Source of the DNA: Clostridiaceae bacterium
GTDB taxonomy: Bacteria > Bacillota > Clostridia > Lachnospirales > Lachnospiraceae
Length of the DNA: 64,000 nt
Assembly (NCBI GenBank): GCA_910575795.1
Contig: CAJTGE010000030.1
Coordinates: 1 to 64,000 of the forward strand
Reading direction: 5' to 3'
In this document: positions 36,465 to 44,619 of the stretch, piece after piece
Layout of the letters: each line of letters begins with the position of its first letter
Position numbering within the stretch: position 1 is the stretch's first letter
Made by a program: the position numbers and the translations under genes
Notes under the pieces: generated by a model
What the model saw: the letters and a program-made list of their open reading frames with translations, nothing else
Told to the model about the DNA's origin: nothing
Databases searched by the model: none

Positions 36465-36752
36465 ATGACAAAAGCAGAGTTTATCGACATTATGTCTGAG
36501 AAGAGCGGACTGAGCAAGGCAAATACACATAAGGCGCTGGATGCGTTTATTGAGACAGTGATAGAGGGCGTCGCTTCCGGAAAGAAGATTATGATCCAGG
36601 GTTTCGGCACGTTTGAACAGGTTGAGAGGAATGCAAGGGAAGGACGCAACCCGCACAGCGGAGAAAAGATAATGATCGCTGCATCCAAAGCGCCGAAGTT
36701 CACCGCATCTTCCGTATTCAAGGGAGTGGTCAAGGGAACGGCAGCAGAGTAA
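36465..36752 (+). CDS. HU-family DNA-binding protein
   Basis: 95 residues, the full length of HU. It starts MTKAEFIDIMSEKSGLS. The DNA-binding arm is recognisable (GFGTFEQVERNAREGRNPHS). It binds and bends DNA, and would compact or architecturally organise the element. AAAGGAGAG precedes ATG 36465. Confidence 0.92.
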   Translation: MTKAEFIDIMSEKSGLSKANTHKALDAFIETVIEGVASGKKIMIQGFGTFEQVERNAREGRNPHSGEKIMIAASKAPKFTASSVFKGVVKGTAAE

Positions 36753-36811
36753 GCACTGAAGCACAAGCGGCAAATAGCGGATCATTTGTGCCTAAGACGG
36801 CAAAACAGTAA

Positions 36812-36844
36812 AAAGCAGGAAGACAGACCCTTCCTGCTTTTTTG
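36812..36844 (+). terminator. Rho-independent terminator
   Basis: AAGCAGGAAG/CTTCCTGCTT stem with a T6 tail after the HU gene. Confidence 0.9.
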
Positions 36845-36881
36845 TTGCACCAAAAAAAGCCTGAAAACAGCACGGAGTATG

Positions 36882-36889
36882 CCATACTT
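36882..36889 (+). promoter_or_regulatory. CCATACTT promoter-like motif
   Basis: CCATACTT lies 37 nt before ATG 36919. Confidence 0.55.
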
Positions 36890-36918
36890 AAAGAAAATGA
36901 GATAGGAGGATTATTACT

Positions 36919-38202
36919 ATGATACAGAAGCCTAAGAAACATCGGGTGGGCCGTGCCATACTGAGCGTTGCCATTCTGTTTACTTTCATAATCATGCCGT
37001 TCCCCGCATTCGCGAACCAGGCGCCAGCTCCTCCAGGCGGGGACAGCCTGCCGGAAAGCAAGAGAGTTGACGAGATAAAGATGGATTTTTCCGCCGACAT
37101 GGACGGGGTCGATGAAAACGACCGGAAGTTCAAGACTACGATCACCTTTGAGTCTTATGACGATTCCGAAACCGGGTTCAATGACTTAACAGAATTCATC
37201 ATGGTCGGGGATACGAAGTTCATCCTGAGCAATATCGACAACCTAAAAATGACCGATTCCCATACGCCGGAGCGCCGGACTATCAAGATCACGACAGATA
37301 CTTTCCTTAAAGGGACAGAGAATGATTTCCTTCCGGAAGAATCCATGAAGAAGGACGGGCTATCCTGGACACTTACAGAAAAAGAACTGGTAGATAAAGA
37401 GATCGAGGATCAGACAAAGGATGCCGTGGCTGCCAAGCGCTATGTCGGCGTAGAGAAAGGAGTCCCGATCCCAGACACAATCGAATACACATATACGGAT
37501 GAGGACACCGGGGAGTCTATCCAGGAGATGCTGCCACTGAGTGATCAGTCGGAAAGCGCCTGGTACTGGATGCCGTTCGAGTTTCCGATCACGATATCCG
37601 GATATGGCGCGGACGTGCTGGATCTAAACGGCAAGGAAGTCCCTGCCGATGTGAACCTGGCTGACTATTCTGACGACTTTTTGGATATGCTGGGCCTGAG
37701 TCAGGAGTATTACCGAATCGATTCCATCAACTGGGACGGCGAACCGTATGAACGCAGCGGCGAGATATACCGGAAGGCGGTCGGGACCGGAGAGAAGTAT
37801 GTTACGGACATTGATGCAGTCTATTCCGCGACAATCACCCTGCCGCACCAGGACGGGGCAGCGTGGGAGTGCTTATATACAGAGGAATTAGATGATTCCC
37901 ACAGAGCGGTTTATACCTACACAGCGGAAGCAGTCTATGTATCTTCCACAGAACAGACCCCGTTCGGGCGGATCATGGGCGTGATAAGCGCATTCTACCA
38001 CAGCGTAATCGAGGCGATTAAGGAGCATCCGGTTCTTGCGGCGGTGCAGATGGCAGTCCTTGCGGCACTGATCACATTTCTGGTGTCCAGAAGGAAGGAG
38101 AAATGCCTCTGCGATGATTCCCGCAAGTGCGCTTATAAGCAGGACTGTGCGAACTGCCCGTATTATACGACGCTCTCGAAAGACAGCAGCGGCAATAGCT
38201 GA
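36919..38202 (+). CDS. Surface protein with signal peptide, C-terminal anchor and Cys-rich tail
   Basis: 427 residues. A signal peptide (AILSVAILFTFIIMPFPAFA, cut likely after FANQA) leads to a ~340-residue extracellular region that I cannot assign. A C-terminal membrane helix (VLAAVQMAVLAALITFLV) follows, then a short cytoplasmic tail with six cysteines (CLCDDSRKCAYKQDCANC). The topology is clear, the function not; the tail could bind a metal or be acylated. It lies after the coupling protein and HU genes, so a role in mating contact is conceivable. Confidence 0.7.
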   Translation: MIQKPKKHRVGRAILSVAILFTFIIMPFPAFANQAPAPPGGDSLPESKRVDEIKMDFSADMDGVDENDRKFKTTITFESYDDSETGFNDLTEFIMVGDTKFILSNIDNLKMTDSHTPERRTIKITTDTFLKGTENDFLPEESMKKDGLSWTLTEKELVDKEIEDQTKDAVAAKRYVGVEKGVPIPDTIEYTYTDEDTGESIQEMLPLSDQSESAWYWMPFEFPITISGYGADVLDLNGKEVPADVNLADYSDDFLDMLGLSQEYYRIDSINWDGEPYERSGEIYRKAVGTGEKYVTDIDAVYSATITLPHQDGAAWECLYTEELDDSHRAVYTYTAEAVYVSSTEQTPFGRIMGVISAFYHSVIEAIKEHPVLAAVQMAVLAALITFLVSRRKEKCLCDDSRKCAYKQDCANCPYYTTLSKDSSGNS

Positions 38203-38206
38203 CAGG

Positions 38207-38329
38207 ATGGAGAAGCTCTGGAAGAAATACAGGGAAGATTCAGATGCCGGCGCTATGGTGTGGGAATGGGAGATGGATGATTATTATGATGCGGAAAATC
38301 CAGACGTGTTGAACATGTATGGCTGTTAG
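38207..38329 (+). CDS. Small acidic protein, 40 aa
   Basis: ATG 38207 lies 5 nt after the previous stop. The product MEKLWKKYREDSDAGAMV and its Asp/Glu/Trp-rich remainder are ordered enough to be real, but the ribosome site is poor, so it would rely on translational coupling. Function unknown. Confidence 0.4.
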   Translation: MEKLWKKYREDSDAGAMVWEWEMDDYYDAENPDVLNMYGC

Positions 38330-38383
38330 GAGAAATTTCCCGTTATTTTTGGAAAAACGGCTTGTTAAAACGCCAGGCCGTTT

Positions 38384-38391
38384 CCATACTT
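38384..38391 (+). promoter_or_regulatory. CCATACTT promoter-like motif
   Basis: CCATACTT lies 99 nt before ssb and directly after an AACGGC/GCCGTT dyad. Confidence 0.5.
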
Positions 38392-38482
38392 TTTTTGATG
38401 ATATGGTAAAAGAAATCGGAGGCTGTATCGGACAAAGAAAAAAGAAAACAAAAAAATTAAAAAAATTTAAGGAGGAAATGTA

Positions 38483-38920
38483 ATGAATAAGGTTATTTTA
38501 ATGGGAAGACTGACAAGAGACCCGGAAGTGAGATATACCCAGGGTGAGAAATCCATGGCGGTAGCGCGTTATACACTGGCGGTTGACCGGCGTGGCAGAA
38601 GCAACAGCAATGGTGAGCAGCAGGCCGATTTTATCAACTGCGTTGCGTTTGATAAGAGAGGCGAGTTTACCGAGAAGTATTTTCGCAAGGGAATGCGTGT
38701 CCTGGTATCCGGACATATCCAGACTGGCAGCTATACCAACAAGGACGGCCAGAAAGTGTACACGACTGACGTCATTATTGATGATCAGGAGTTCGCTGAC
38801 AGCAAGTCCGGCGGTGGAAACGGCGGCGGCAATGCAGGAAACGCTGGAGCATCCCAGCCCCCGATCGGTGATGGTTTCATGGACATCCCCGACGATTATG
38901 ACGGGCTCCCGTTCAACTAA
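38483..38920 (+). CDS. ssb: Single-stranded DNA-binding protein
   Basis: 145 residues. The OB-fold (MNKVILMGRLTRDPEVRYTQ, FINCVAFDKRGEFTEKYFRK, VLVSGHIQTGSYTNKDGQKV) is complete. A Gly-rich linker and an acidic C-terminal tip (DIPDDYDGLPF) that recruits partner proteins such as RecO/RecR-pathway members are present. AAGGAGG precedes ATG 38483. Confidence 0.95.
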   Translation: MNKVILMGRLTRDPEVRYTQGEKSMAVARYTLAVDRRGRSNSNGEQQADFINCVAFDKRGEFTEKYFRKGMRVLVSGHIQTGSYTNKDGQKVYTTDVIIDDQEFADSKSGGGNGGGNAGNAGASQPPIGDGFMDIPDDYDGLPFN

Positions 38921-38950
38921 GAACGGTCCGGCAGAAAAAAATTGTCTGAG

Positions 38951-38985
38951 AAAAGGACGGTGCGCGGATTGCATACCGTCCTTTT
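38951..38985 (+). terminator. Rho-independent terminator of ssb
   Basis: AAAAGGACGGT/ACCGTCCTTTT stem around a 13-nt loop. Confidence 0.85.
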
Positions 38986-38990
38986 GTACA

Positions 38991-39026
38991 AAAAAAAGAC
39001 CGCTATGGTTTTCCCATGCGGTCCTT
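38991..39026 (-). terminator. Rho-independent terminator of the sigma-factor gene
   Basis: On the minus strand, GACCGCATGG/CCATAGCGGTC with loop GAAAA is followed by eight T. It lies 16 nt after the sigma-gene stop. Confidence 0.85.
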
Positions 39027-39041
39027 TATGCGTTGTTTTTT

Positions 39042-39971
39042 TTATGTTTTTTTCTTTTCCATATAATCTGCCTGGAGCTTTTTTATGGCTCCCTTATTAA
39101 TCCGGCGGCAGCTTTCCGGCGAGTATCCAGTCGCTTTTGCACACTGTTCAAAGGTCATTGTTTCCCCATCGATGAAACCGAAGCGCATCATGATAATCTT
39201 TTGCTCAATCGATCCCAGTTTTTTGATCGCTTCAGCGACATCCATCAAGGTGATCTTCCTGACTGCCTCATCCTCGATGTTTTCCCAGGATGTAAGCGTG
39301 TCTCCAACTACGAGATCATCCTTGTCACTGCCAACGGACGCTTCCATGGATATCATATCCATATTGCTGACGGCGCTGATCTTATGAATATTTTTTATGG
39401 AGAGCCCGGTTCGTTCGGATAACAGTTCTGCAGACGGGTCTGGTATGCCCTCCTGGGCCAGTTCTGCCCGACACTTCTTCAATCTGGCGACCAGTTTCTC
39501 CATGTATGCCGGGCTTCGAATCTGCCCTTTTTTATACAGGAGCCCATCTCGGATTTCCTGCAGAATCCACTGGGTCCCGTATGTGGAGAATCTTACTCCT
39601 TCTTTGGGATCAAAACGGTCAAGAGCCTTCATTAGCCCTATCACACCATGGGACATCACATCATCAAAGCTGCACCCGTCTATCCATGCGTACCGTCTTG
39701 CAATTGAAACGACGAGTCTTAAATTACTCAGGACCAGTTTATCCTTGGCTTTCGGCCACTCCTTTGTGCCCTTCTTGCCAATAAGCGCCCTCTCTTCTTT
39801 TAGAGACAGTACTGGATACTGGTTTATTATTGATCTAAATGTAAGACTATTTGTTCCGCTGCAATCCGCAGAGCCTCTGCACCACTTGGTTGCTCTGGAC
39901 ATGCGGGCGCCCTCTGATTTTGCAATGCCCTTTACTTTTATTGTCGCTCCTTCTTTGTAATATGCTGCCAT
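39042..39971 (-). CDS. Element-encoded sigma-70 family factor
   Basis: 309 residues. Region 2 is clear (NLRLVVSIARRYAWIDGCSF, VIGLMKALDRFDPKEGVRFS, TYGTQWILQEIRDGLL). A region-3-like helix-turn-helix (PSAELLSERTGLSIKNIHKI) and region 4 (IEQKIIMMRFGFIDGETMTF, then ATGYSPESCRRINKGAIKKL) follow. It is shorter than housekeeping SigA and lacks region 1.1, but keeps region 3, unlike ECF factors. The start at 39971 follows AAGGAAGGAG; the frame extends to 40019 without a ribosome site. A CCATACTC motif lies about 52 nt upstream of the start, so it may drive its own transcription and that of the other motif-bearing genes. Confidence 0.9.
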   Translation of the reverse strand: MAAYYKEGATIKVKGIAKSEGARMSRATKWCRGSADCSGTNSLTFRSIINQYPVLSLKEERALIGKKGTKEWPKAKDKLVLSNLRLVVSIARRYAWIDGCSFDDVMSHGVIGLMKALDRFDPKEGVRFSTYGTQWILQEIRDGLLYKKGQIRSPAYMEKLVARLKKCRAELAQEGIPDPSAELLSERTGLSIKNIHKISAVSNMDMISMEASVGSDKDDLVVGDTLTSWENIEDEAVRKITLMDVAEAIKKLGSIEQKIIMMRFGFIDGETMTFEQCAKATGYSPESCRRINKGAIKKLQADYMEKKKT

Positions 39972-40022
39972 TACGCATTCTCCTTCCTTCTTATTTCTTA
40001 TTGCGGATTTTCTTAACATTTA

Positions 40023-40030
40023 GAGTATGG
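40023..40030 (-). promoter_or_regulatory. CCATACTC motif upstream of the sigma gene
   Basis: Read on the minus strand, CTGTTTCCATACTCTAAATG lies about 52 nt before the sigma start. The flank GTTT-CCATACT is the same as at 3962, 18108 and 38384. Confidence 0.55.
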
Positions 40031-40160
40031 AAACAGGGCAGGATAAAAAAATACAAAAATCCAACGGGTGTTATATGCTCTAAATGACTTCTTAATCACG
40101 AAATATTCTCATGGTTAGTGAAAGACATTCAGAGCACATTTTTAACAGGAGGCAGACGCT

Positions 40161-40316
40161 ATGAAGAAAACCAAGATTACCCCGCTATACGAGAGACTAA
40201 GCCGCGACGACGAGCTGCAGGGCGAGAGCGATTCCATCAGTAACCAGAAAACCATGCTGGAAGAATACGCCCGCCGGAATGGTTTCCCCAATCCTACCCA
40301 CTTTACGGAAATGTAA
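40161..40316 (+). pseudogene. Large serine recombinase, N-terminal stub
   Basis: The first 51 codons of a TnpX/TndX-type large serine recombinase. The catalytic Ser motif is YERLSRDDE, followed by ESDSISNQKTMLEEYARRNG. The frame ends at TAA 40314-40316, where homologues continue into a GISG-type motif. An AACAGGAGG site precedes ATG 40161. The rest of the ~550-residue enzyme is missing. Confidence 0.8.
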
Positions 40317-40667
40317 ATCGCTTAATTGATACAATGGGAATGAACAGAATATTGACAAAACCGCTGAAAACAAGGGATTCCGGTACATTGGGTGTTGCTG
40401 AAATCCCTTGTTTGCGTTTGGGACTGTGCTATGGCAGCATGGGAGCTGTGGCCACGCACGGCCACAGTGGGCAAAAATCTGACACCTCCGTGACCACTCT
40501 GACCCCTGTGGTCGTGATTTTGACCCCTCCCCTTGTCCGGTTGCTTGACCCCTCTAAGAATCTGTGGCCGAGAAGCCGGATGTGCGCTTGAAAAAAAGCC
40601 CTTTTGTTAGTATAATGGAGCCATGTCAGAGAGGACTCGACAAGACTAAGTCCTGCGATACATTTTT
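40317..40667. repeat. Non-coding stretch with spaced TGACCCCT repeats
   Basis: Four spaced copies of TGAC(C/A)CCT (about 40480, 40500, 40521, 40546) occur 20-25 bp apart. This pattern resembles the multiple terminal repeats at ends of IS21-family elements. No istA/istB is present, so it would be a solo end. It follows the recombinase stub and precedes an Rpn relic. A GGCCACGCACGGCCAC partial dyad lies near 40450. Confidence 0.35.
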
Positions 40668-41660
40668 ATGGGAAGGCGGTGGAAGCCGTTGAGGGCAGAT
40701 ACGATAACAAAAGATTATGTAAAAGATGCCAGTATATTTGCCGATATTTTCAACTACTATATTTATGGAGGGCGGCAGGTCATACAGCCGGAACAGCTTA
40801 CGGAGCGTGATTCCACGAAGATTGCGCTGCCTTATGGAACTGACGGCGGAGCGGTTCCTGTCTAGAAGTTCCGTGATGTGCAGAAACTGTATGCCGCAAT
40901 GACGGACGGGAAGATGGAATATGTGCTTTATGGTGCGGAGAACCAGGCGAGAATTCATTATGCCATGGCCGTAAAGAACAATCTGTATGATGCTTTGGAA
41001 TATGCAGGGCAGGTGGAAGAGATGGCAAAGTCACACAGGCAGGAAATGAAGAAGCGGAAAGAGCAGGATGGGACAGAATCCGGCGAAGATAAAAAGATTC
41101 CAAATTCAGGTGAATTTTTGAGCGGGTTCTGGGCGGAGGACAGACTGATACCATCCATTACAGTGACTATATTCTTTGGTTCGGAAGAGTGGGATGGACC
41201 GTTAAGCCTATTTGACATGATGGATGTGTCAGATCCAGATGTGCTTGCCTGTATGGACAATTACCATGTGCGGCTGATCGCTCCGGCCCGGATGACGGAT
41301 GAAGAAATAATGAATTTCCAGTCAAGCCTGCGGGAAGTCATGTTCTTCATCAAATATTCCAAAGATAAGAAAAACCTGGACAGGATACTGAAGGTGAACG
41401 AAAAGCGTTTCCGGGAAGTGGAGCGCAGGGCAGCGGATGTGATTGAGGTAATTACAAATTCGGGTTTGAAATATGATAAAAACGAGGAGGCGGTTAATGT
41501 GTGTCAGGCGATCCAGGAAATGAGATTGGAGTCGGAAGAGAAAAAGGCTCAGGAGATTGCAAAAAATCTTTATGGAATGGGGATGGAAATTGAAAAGATA
41601 GCCCAAGGTGTAGGTTATGCCGTGGAAATAGTTAAGGGTTGGCTTGGGATTGAATCGTAA
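40668..41660 (+). pseudogene. Rpn family transposase-like nuclease with internal amber stop
   Basis: The frame opens MGRRWKPLRADTITKDYVKD and ASIFADIFNYYIYGGRQVI, typical Rpn starts. It is interrupted by TAG at 40863-40865, then continues in the same frame as KFRDVQKLYAAMTDGKMEYV. The core follows as LYGAENQARIHYAMAVKN and the conserved ITVTIFFGSEEWDGPLSLFD. A CAG-to-TAG change explains the stop. Downstream of the TAG the frame is intact to 41660 (330 codons in all), so read-through or a very recent mutation would restore the protein. Confidence 0.75.
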
Positions 41661-41902
41661 TGTGTGGCTGATTGGTGATGCTTCTGAAAATATTTAACAG
41701 CCGCTCAGGCGGCTATCAATAATTGATGCCATAGGAATTTTCGTATTCGCAGGCAAAAGTATAGAGAAATGGCGCAGAATCAAGGGATTTTGGGCTTGGA
41801 TGGGTTCACCGGGGTGGCTGGTGGACTCCTCTTTTTTGCGTTTTGGGATACAGCTGTGAATATGCAGTCATGATACAGAAATGGCCGTCTGCTGTAAACA
41901 GA

Positions 41903-42445
41903 TCAACGGTGCGGTTTTGCGGACATCCTGTCAGCCTGCATAAAAAAAGGAATACTGTCTGAACTTCCCATAAGAATGGATGAGAGCCATAAGTTCCCAT
42001 ATCGCTGTTTCAATGTATGGATGACATGGCGTTCATTCCGGAACGCTGCCATGTGTATGCCAGTGACAAGGTCTTTTACAAGGGCAACAGCCCATCTCCG
42101 GAGGCCTGCGACCATGGAGCTCCCATAAGACGTGCTGGCCGTATGGTCACCCGATGCATCCGCATTCAGGATTTCCTGGATATCAAAAACGCTGTACTGC
42201 TTTCTTTTTGCGATAAAATATGGCCGCATTGTCATTGTCCTGCTACAGGTACACCTGAAACGCGGGGCCATAAATATATATTTATGGCCGGAGATTATCA
42301 CTCCCCGTCTGCGGGTATACCAGTCTTCCATGGCTTCAGAGCATTGGGGACATAGCAGTTTTTCCTGCACAAGGTCATCCCATGTATAGGAAATCACACC
42401 TGTTTTCGCATTGAAAACAGGTGAACTTTTTGTTATACTATTCAT
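41903..42445 (-). CDS. Zinc-finger protein of a transposase-associated type (DUF6431-like)
   Basis: 180 residues on the minus strand. The N-terminal part has CPQCSEAMEDW, a basic RRRGVIISGHKYIF, then CTCSRTMTMRPYFIAKRKQY, resembling the zinc-finger domain of DUF6431 proteins found beside IS transposases in Lachnospiraceae. The C-terminal ~80 residues are not recognised. No partner transposase remains next to it. A hairpin (CCATACGCA...TGCGTATGG, about 42457-42493) lies upstream of its start. The family call is from pattern memory. Confidence 0.5.
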   Translation of the reverse strand: MNSITKSSPVFNAKTGVISYTWDDLVQEKLLCPQCSEAMEDWYTRRRGVIISGHKYIFMAPRFRCTCSRTMTMRPYFIAKRKQYSVFDIQEILNADASGDHTASTSYGSSMVAGLRRWAVALVKDLVTGIHMAAFRNERHVIHTLKQRYGNLWLSSILMGSSDSIPFFMQADRMSAKPHR

Positions 42446-42645
42446 GGTTGAAGAAACCAGTCCATACGCAGCAACTTTGACCAGGAGTTGCGTATGGATT
42501 CCCTTTCGTAATGGATTTTTCTTAAGGATACCAGACCCCGTTTAAAATGTATAGAAGCAATAAAAAAATCCAAACCATTTATGGCTTGGAATCCCATAAA
42601 ATCAATATTTATTTAAAAAGGTTTGGATATGAAAGGAGTTAGTAT

Positions 42646-42822
42646 GTGCCGATCATGGAAGATATGAGAAATGAATCTTTGAAAGAGGGAATAAAAGAAG
42701 GAGCAATCAATACTGCAAAGAGAATGTTGGCAGATGGGATGCTGACGCTTGAAAAAATTGCGGAATATGCCGGACTTCCTCTTGATGAAGTTAAGAAACT
42801 GAAAGCAGAACGAACAGCATAG
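42646..42822 (+). pseudogene. Rpn family C-terminal fragment
   Basis: It reads MRNESLKEGIKEGAINTAKR, MLADGMLTLEKIAEYAGLPL and DEVKKLKAERTA, the typical Rpn C-terminal helices. A GTG at 42646 follows AAAGGAG, so it might be translated as a ~58-residue peptide, but the nuclease part is missing. Confidence 0.6.
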
Positions 42823-43237
42823 ACAACAAAACCATAGGCCGGGAATCAAAAAAAATAGGTTCCCGGTCTTATTTTTTTGCCCTAAAATGTAAATTTTTTG
42901 TGAATCTGATTAAAGTCCTTTACAAAACGTCTCTGGAAGCACGCAATGGATGTCAAAAAGGCGGATGGACTGCTCGTCTTTTCTTTTTGAATACTTTTTT
43001 GGATAAAACATATGCCAATTAAAGCCTGCTGCGTACCCATACTTTACACGAACGGATATTAAGACAAAGCCAGATATATGAGAAAGGAGAAAAATAGGGA
43101 AATGAAAAAAAGAAAATATTCGCTGGAATATGTCACCCTCTGACAGGACAGATGTATAAAAACGTCGTCTCAGACAGTCGTAAAGAACTGATAATCAGTA
43201 AAAAAGGTTAAAAGAATAAGAAAGAGAGGAAAAAACA
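42823..43237. other. Intergenic region with a motif site and a 13-codon stub
   Basis: A CCATACTT site (43037-43044) precedes AAAGGAG and an ATG at 43102 whose frame (MKKRKYSLEYVTL) stops at 43143. It looks like a gene start whose body was deleted. Transcription from the motif would continue into 43238. Nothing else is recognised. Confidence 0.5.
43037..43044 (+). promoter_or_regulatory. CCATACTT promoter-like motif
   Basis: CCATACTT lies 65 nt before the stub ATG 43102 and about 200 nt before 43238. The flank GTACCCATACTTT equals that at 22141. Confidence 0.5.
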
Positions 43238-43954
43238 ATGAAAAATATCAGAATTTTAGAAGACGGAAACAGACTTATTGTAGTTCTGGAAGGTTATGAG
43301 AAGAGCGCATTGAACGCCCTGATCGAGACGATTGGGACGGTTTCGACGCCGCTTTCCCACATCAAGCCCCATACCGGAGAAGATGAATTCCGATTAAATG
43401 GGACGGAAAAAGAAGTCTTCACCTCGAATCAGCCAAAGGCTCAGGAGCAAGAAGCAGGAACGGTCATCAAACGACCGGCCTTTATGGAGCAGATACAGTC
43501 CGGTAAGGCAGCGGGAACGGGCACAAAACCCAATGAAATTGCAAAGCCTGTAAAAGAAACTGCCGCAGCAAAAGAGGAAAAGACAGAGAAAGCAGAGGAG
43601 CCGGAAAAGCAGGCTTCACATACAGCCGCAGCAAAGATGGAAGAACCATCTATTCCGCCGGAGATACCGGAGCCCCAGGAGGAAGCAGAGGCGCCGGAAA
43701 TTCCGGAAACACCGGAACCTGCACAGACAACAGGAACCGTGGAAGACGCTGAACCAGCGAAGGTGAAAGCGCCAACAAAACCAGCTGAGTTCATGAATTC
43801 CTTTGAATTAAGGGCATGTATCCAGCAGGCGGACAAGGGGAAACTTTCCACGCTTCTACGCAGGAAAGGCAGGTTCCCTAACATAGCATGCCTTCTGAAC
43901 GCGGATGACCGGACACTCAGAGAGTATGTGAAAGAACTGCTCCTGGTAGCGTAA
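43238..43954 (+). CDS. Hypothetical protein with Pro/Glu/Ala-rich linker, 238 aa
   Basis: A short ordered N-terminus (MKNIRILEDGNRLIVVLEGY, about 1-50) is followed by a long Pro/Glu/Ala/Thr linker (about 65-180) and an ordered C-terminal helical part (about 185-238: NSFELRACIQQADKGKLSTL). Function is not recognised. AGAGAGGA precedes ATG 43238. Confidence 0.6.
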   Translation: MKNIRILEDGNRLIVVLEGYEKSALNALIETIGTVSTPLSHIKPHTGEDEFRLNGTEKEVFTSNQPKAQEQEAGTVIKRPAFMEQIQSGKAAGTGTKPNEIAKPVKETAAAKEEKTEKAEEPEKQASHTAAAKMEEPSIPPEIPEPQEEAEAPEIPETPEPAQTTGTVEDAEPAKVKAPTKPAEFMNSFELRACIQQADKGKLSTLLRRKGRFPNIACLLNADDRTLREYVKELLLVA

Positions 43955-44000
43955 TCCAATAATCCAGACTTCCCCAAAAAACACATATTCCCATTTTTTT

Positions 44001-44028
44001 AAGCCATCCTTAACCGGATGGCTTTTTT
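44001..44028 (+). terminator. Rho-independent terminator
   Basis: AAGCCATCC/GGATGGCTT stem with loop TTAACC and a T6 tail. Confidence 0.9.
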
Positions 44029-44096
44029 GGTATCTCCATGAAGGCACTGGCCTGGATGCCTTCCTTTTTTTGGGGTCGTTCCCTGCCCATCTGTCT

Positions 44097-44104
44097 CCAT
44101 ACTT
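44097..44104 (+). promoter_or_regulatory. CCATACTT promoter-like motif
   Basis: CCATACTT lies 43 nt before ATG 44140, the last full-match site towards the right of the element. Confidence 0.55.
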
Positions 44105-44139
44105 AAGCCAGAATACTATAAAAAGGAAAGGAGATTATC

Positions 44140-44475
44140 ATGGAAAACGATATAACAAATATGACAGCAGAGCCAAAGGTAAAATATGGGCTCTTACACA
44201 ACCATACGGAGAATTCCCTCCGCGACTCCGCCATGAGCGTAGAACGTCTTGTTATGCAGGCAAAGAAATTAGGGGCGCCGGCTGTTGCCCTGACAGACCA
44301 CGGGGTCATGACAGGATACATCAGCTTTGTGCGTTGCTGCGAGTCCAATGGCATCAAGCCGATCCTCGGCGTGGAATTTTACGTGGAGGAAGAGAATGAA
44401 GGCCGTAAGCACCTGATCGGTTCTTTCCAGTGTTTGTTGAATGCACCATATTTAACCGCTGCATTGTTAAAGTAA
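44140..44475 (+). pseudogene. DNA polymerase III alpha (DnaE-type) PHP-domain stub
   Basis: The first ~93 codons carry the PHP domain opening of bacterial replicative polymerases: YGLLHNHTENSLRDSAMSVE, ALTDHGVMTGYISFVRCCES and GIKPILGVEFYVEE. Native sequence ends at KHLI (44418), exactly where a terminal inverted repeat begins. The remaining codons to 44475 come from the inserted repeat. The polymerase (~1,100 residues) is gone. AAAGGAG and a motif site upstream show it was once an expressed element gene. Confidence 0.8.
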
Positions 44476-44616
44476 GAGCGTATATCAATATTATTTTGGG
44501 GGCTAAAATAACCTAATTGTAGCAAAATATTGCTGTCCAAAAAGCATATGAGGTATCGTTTATGCATTACAACTGCCACTTGTTTAAGCTAAAGTCAACA
44601 AAGCTTGGAAAGAACC
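44419..44616. mobile_element. ~198-bp MITE-like element
   Basis: 22-bp imperfect terminal inverted repeats: GGTTCTTTCCAGTGTTTGTTGA at 44419-44440 and its near-complement ending GGAAAGAACC at 44595-44616. It has no coding capacity. The GGTTCTTTCC tips resemble ISL3-type ends, a guess. Flanks differ (dnaE stub on one side, surface-protein fragment on the other) and I see no target duplication, so a deletion or recombination probably occurred at this element. Confidence 0.65.
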
Positions 44617-44619
44617 GGT

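Noticed and set aside
40478..40556. Spaced TGACCCCT copies as plasmid iterons
   Set aside because: Only about four copies, no replication gene next to them, and they lie in a zone of IS debris. A solo IS21-type end is more likely.
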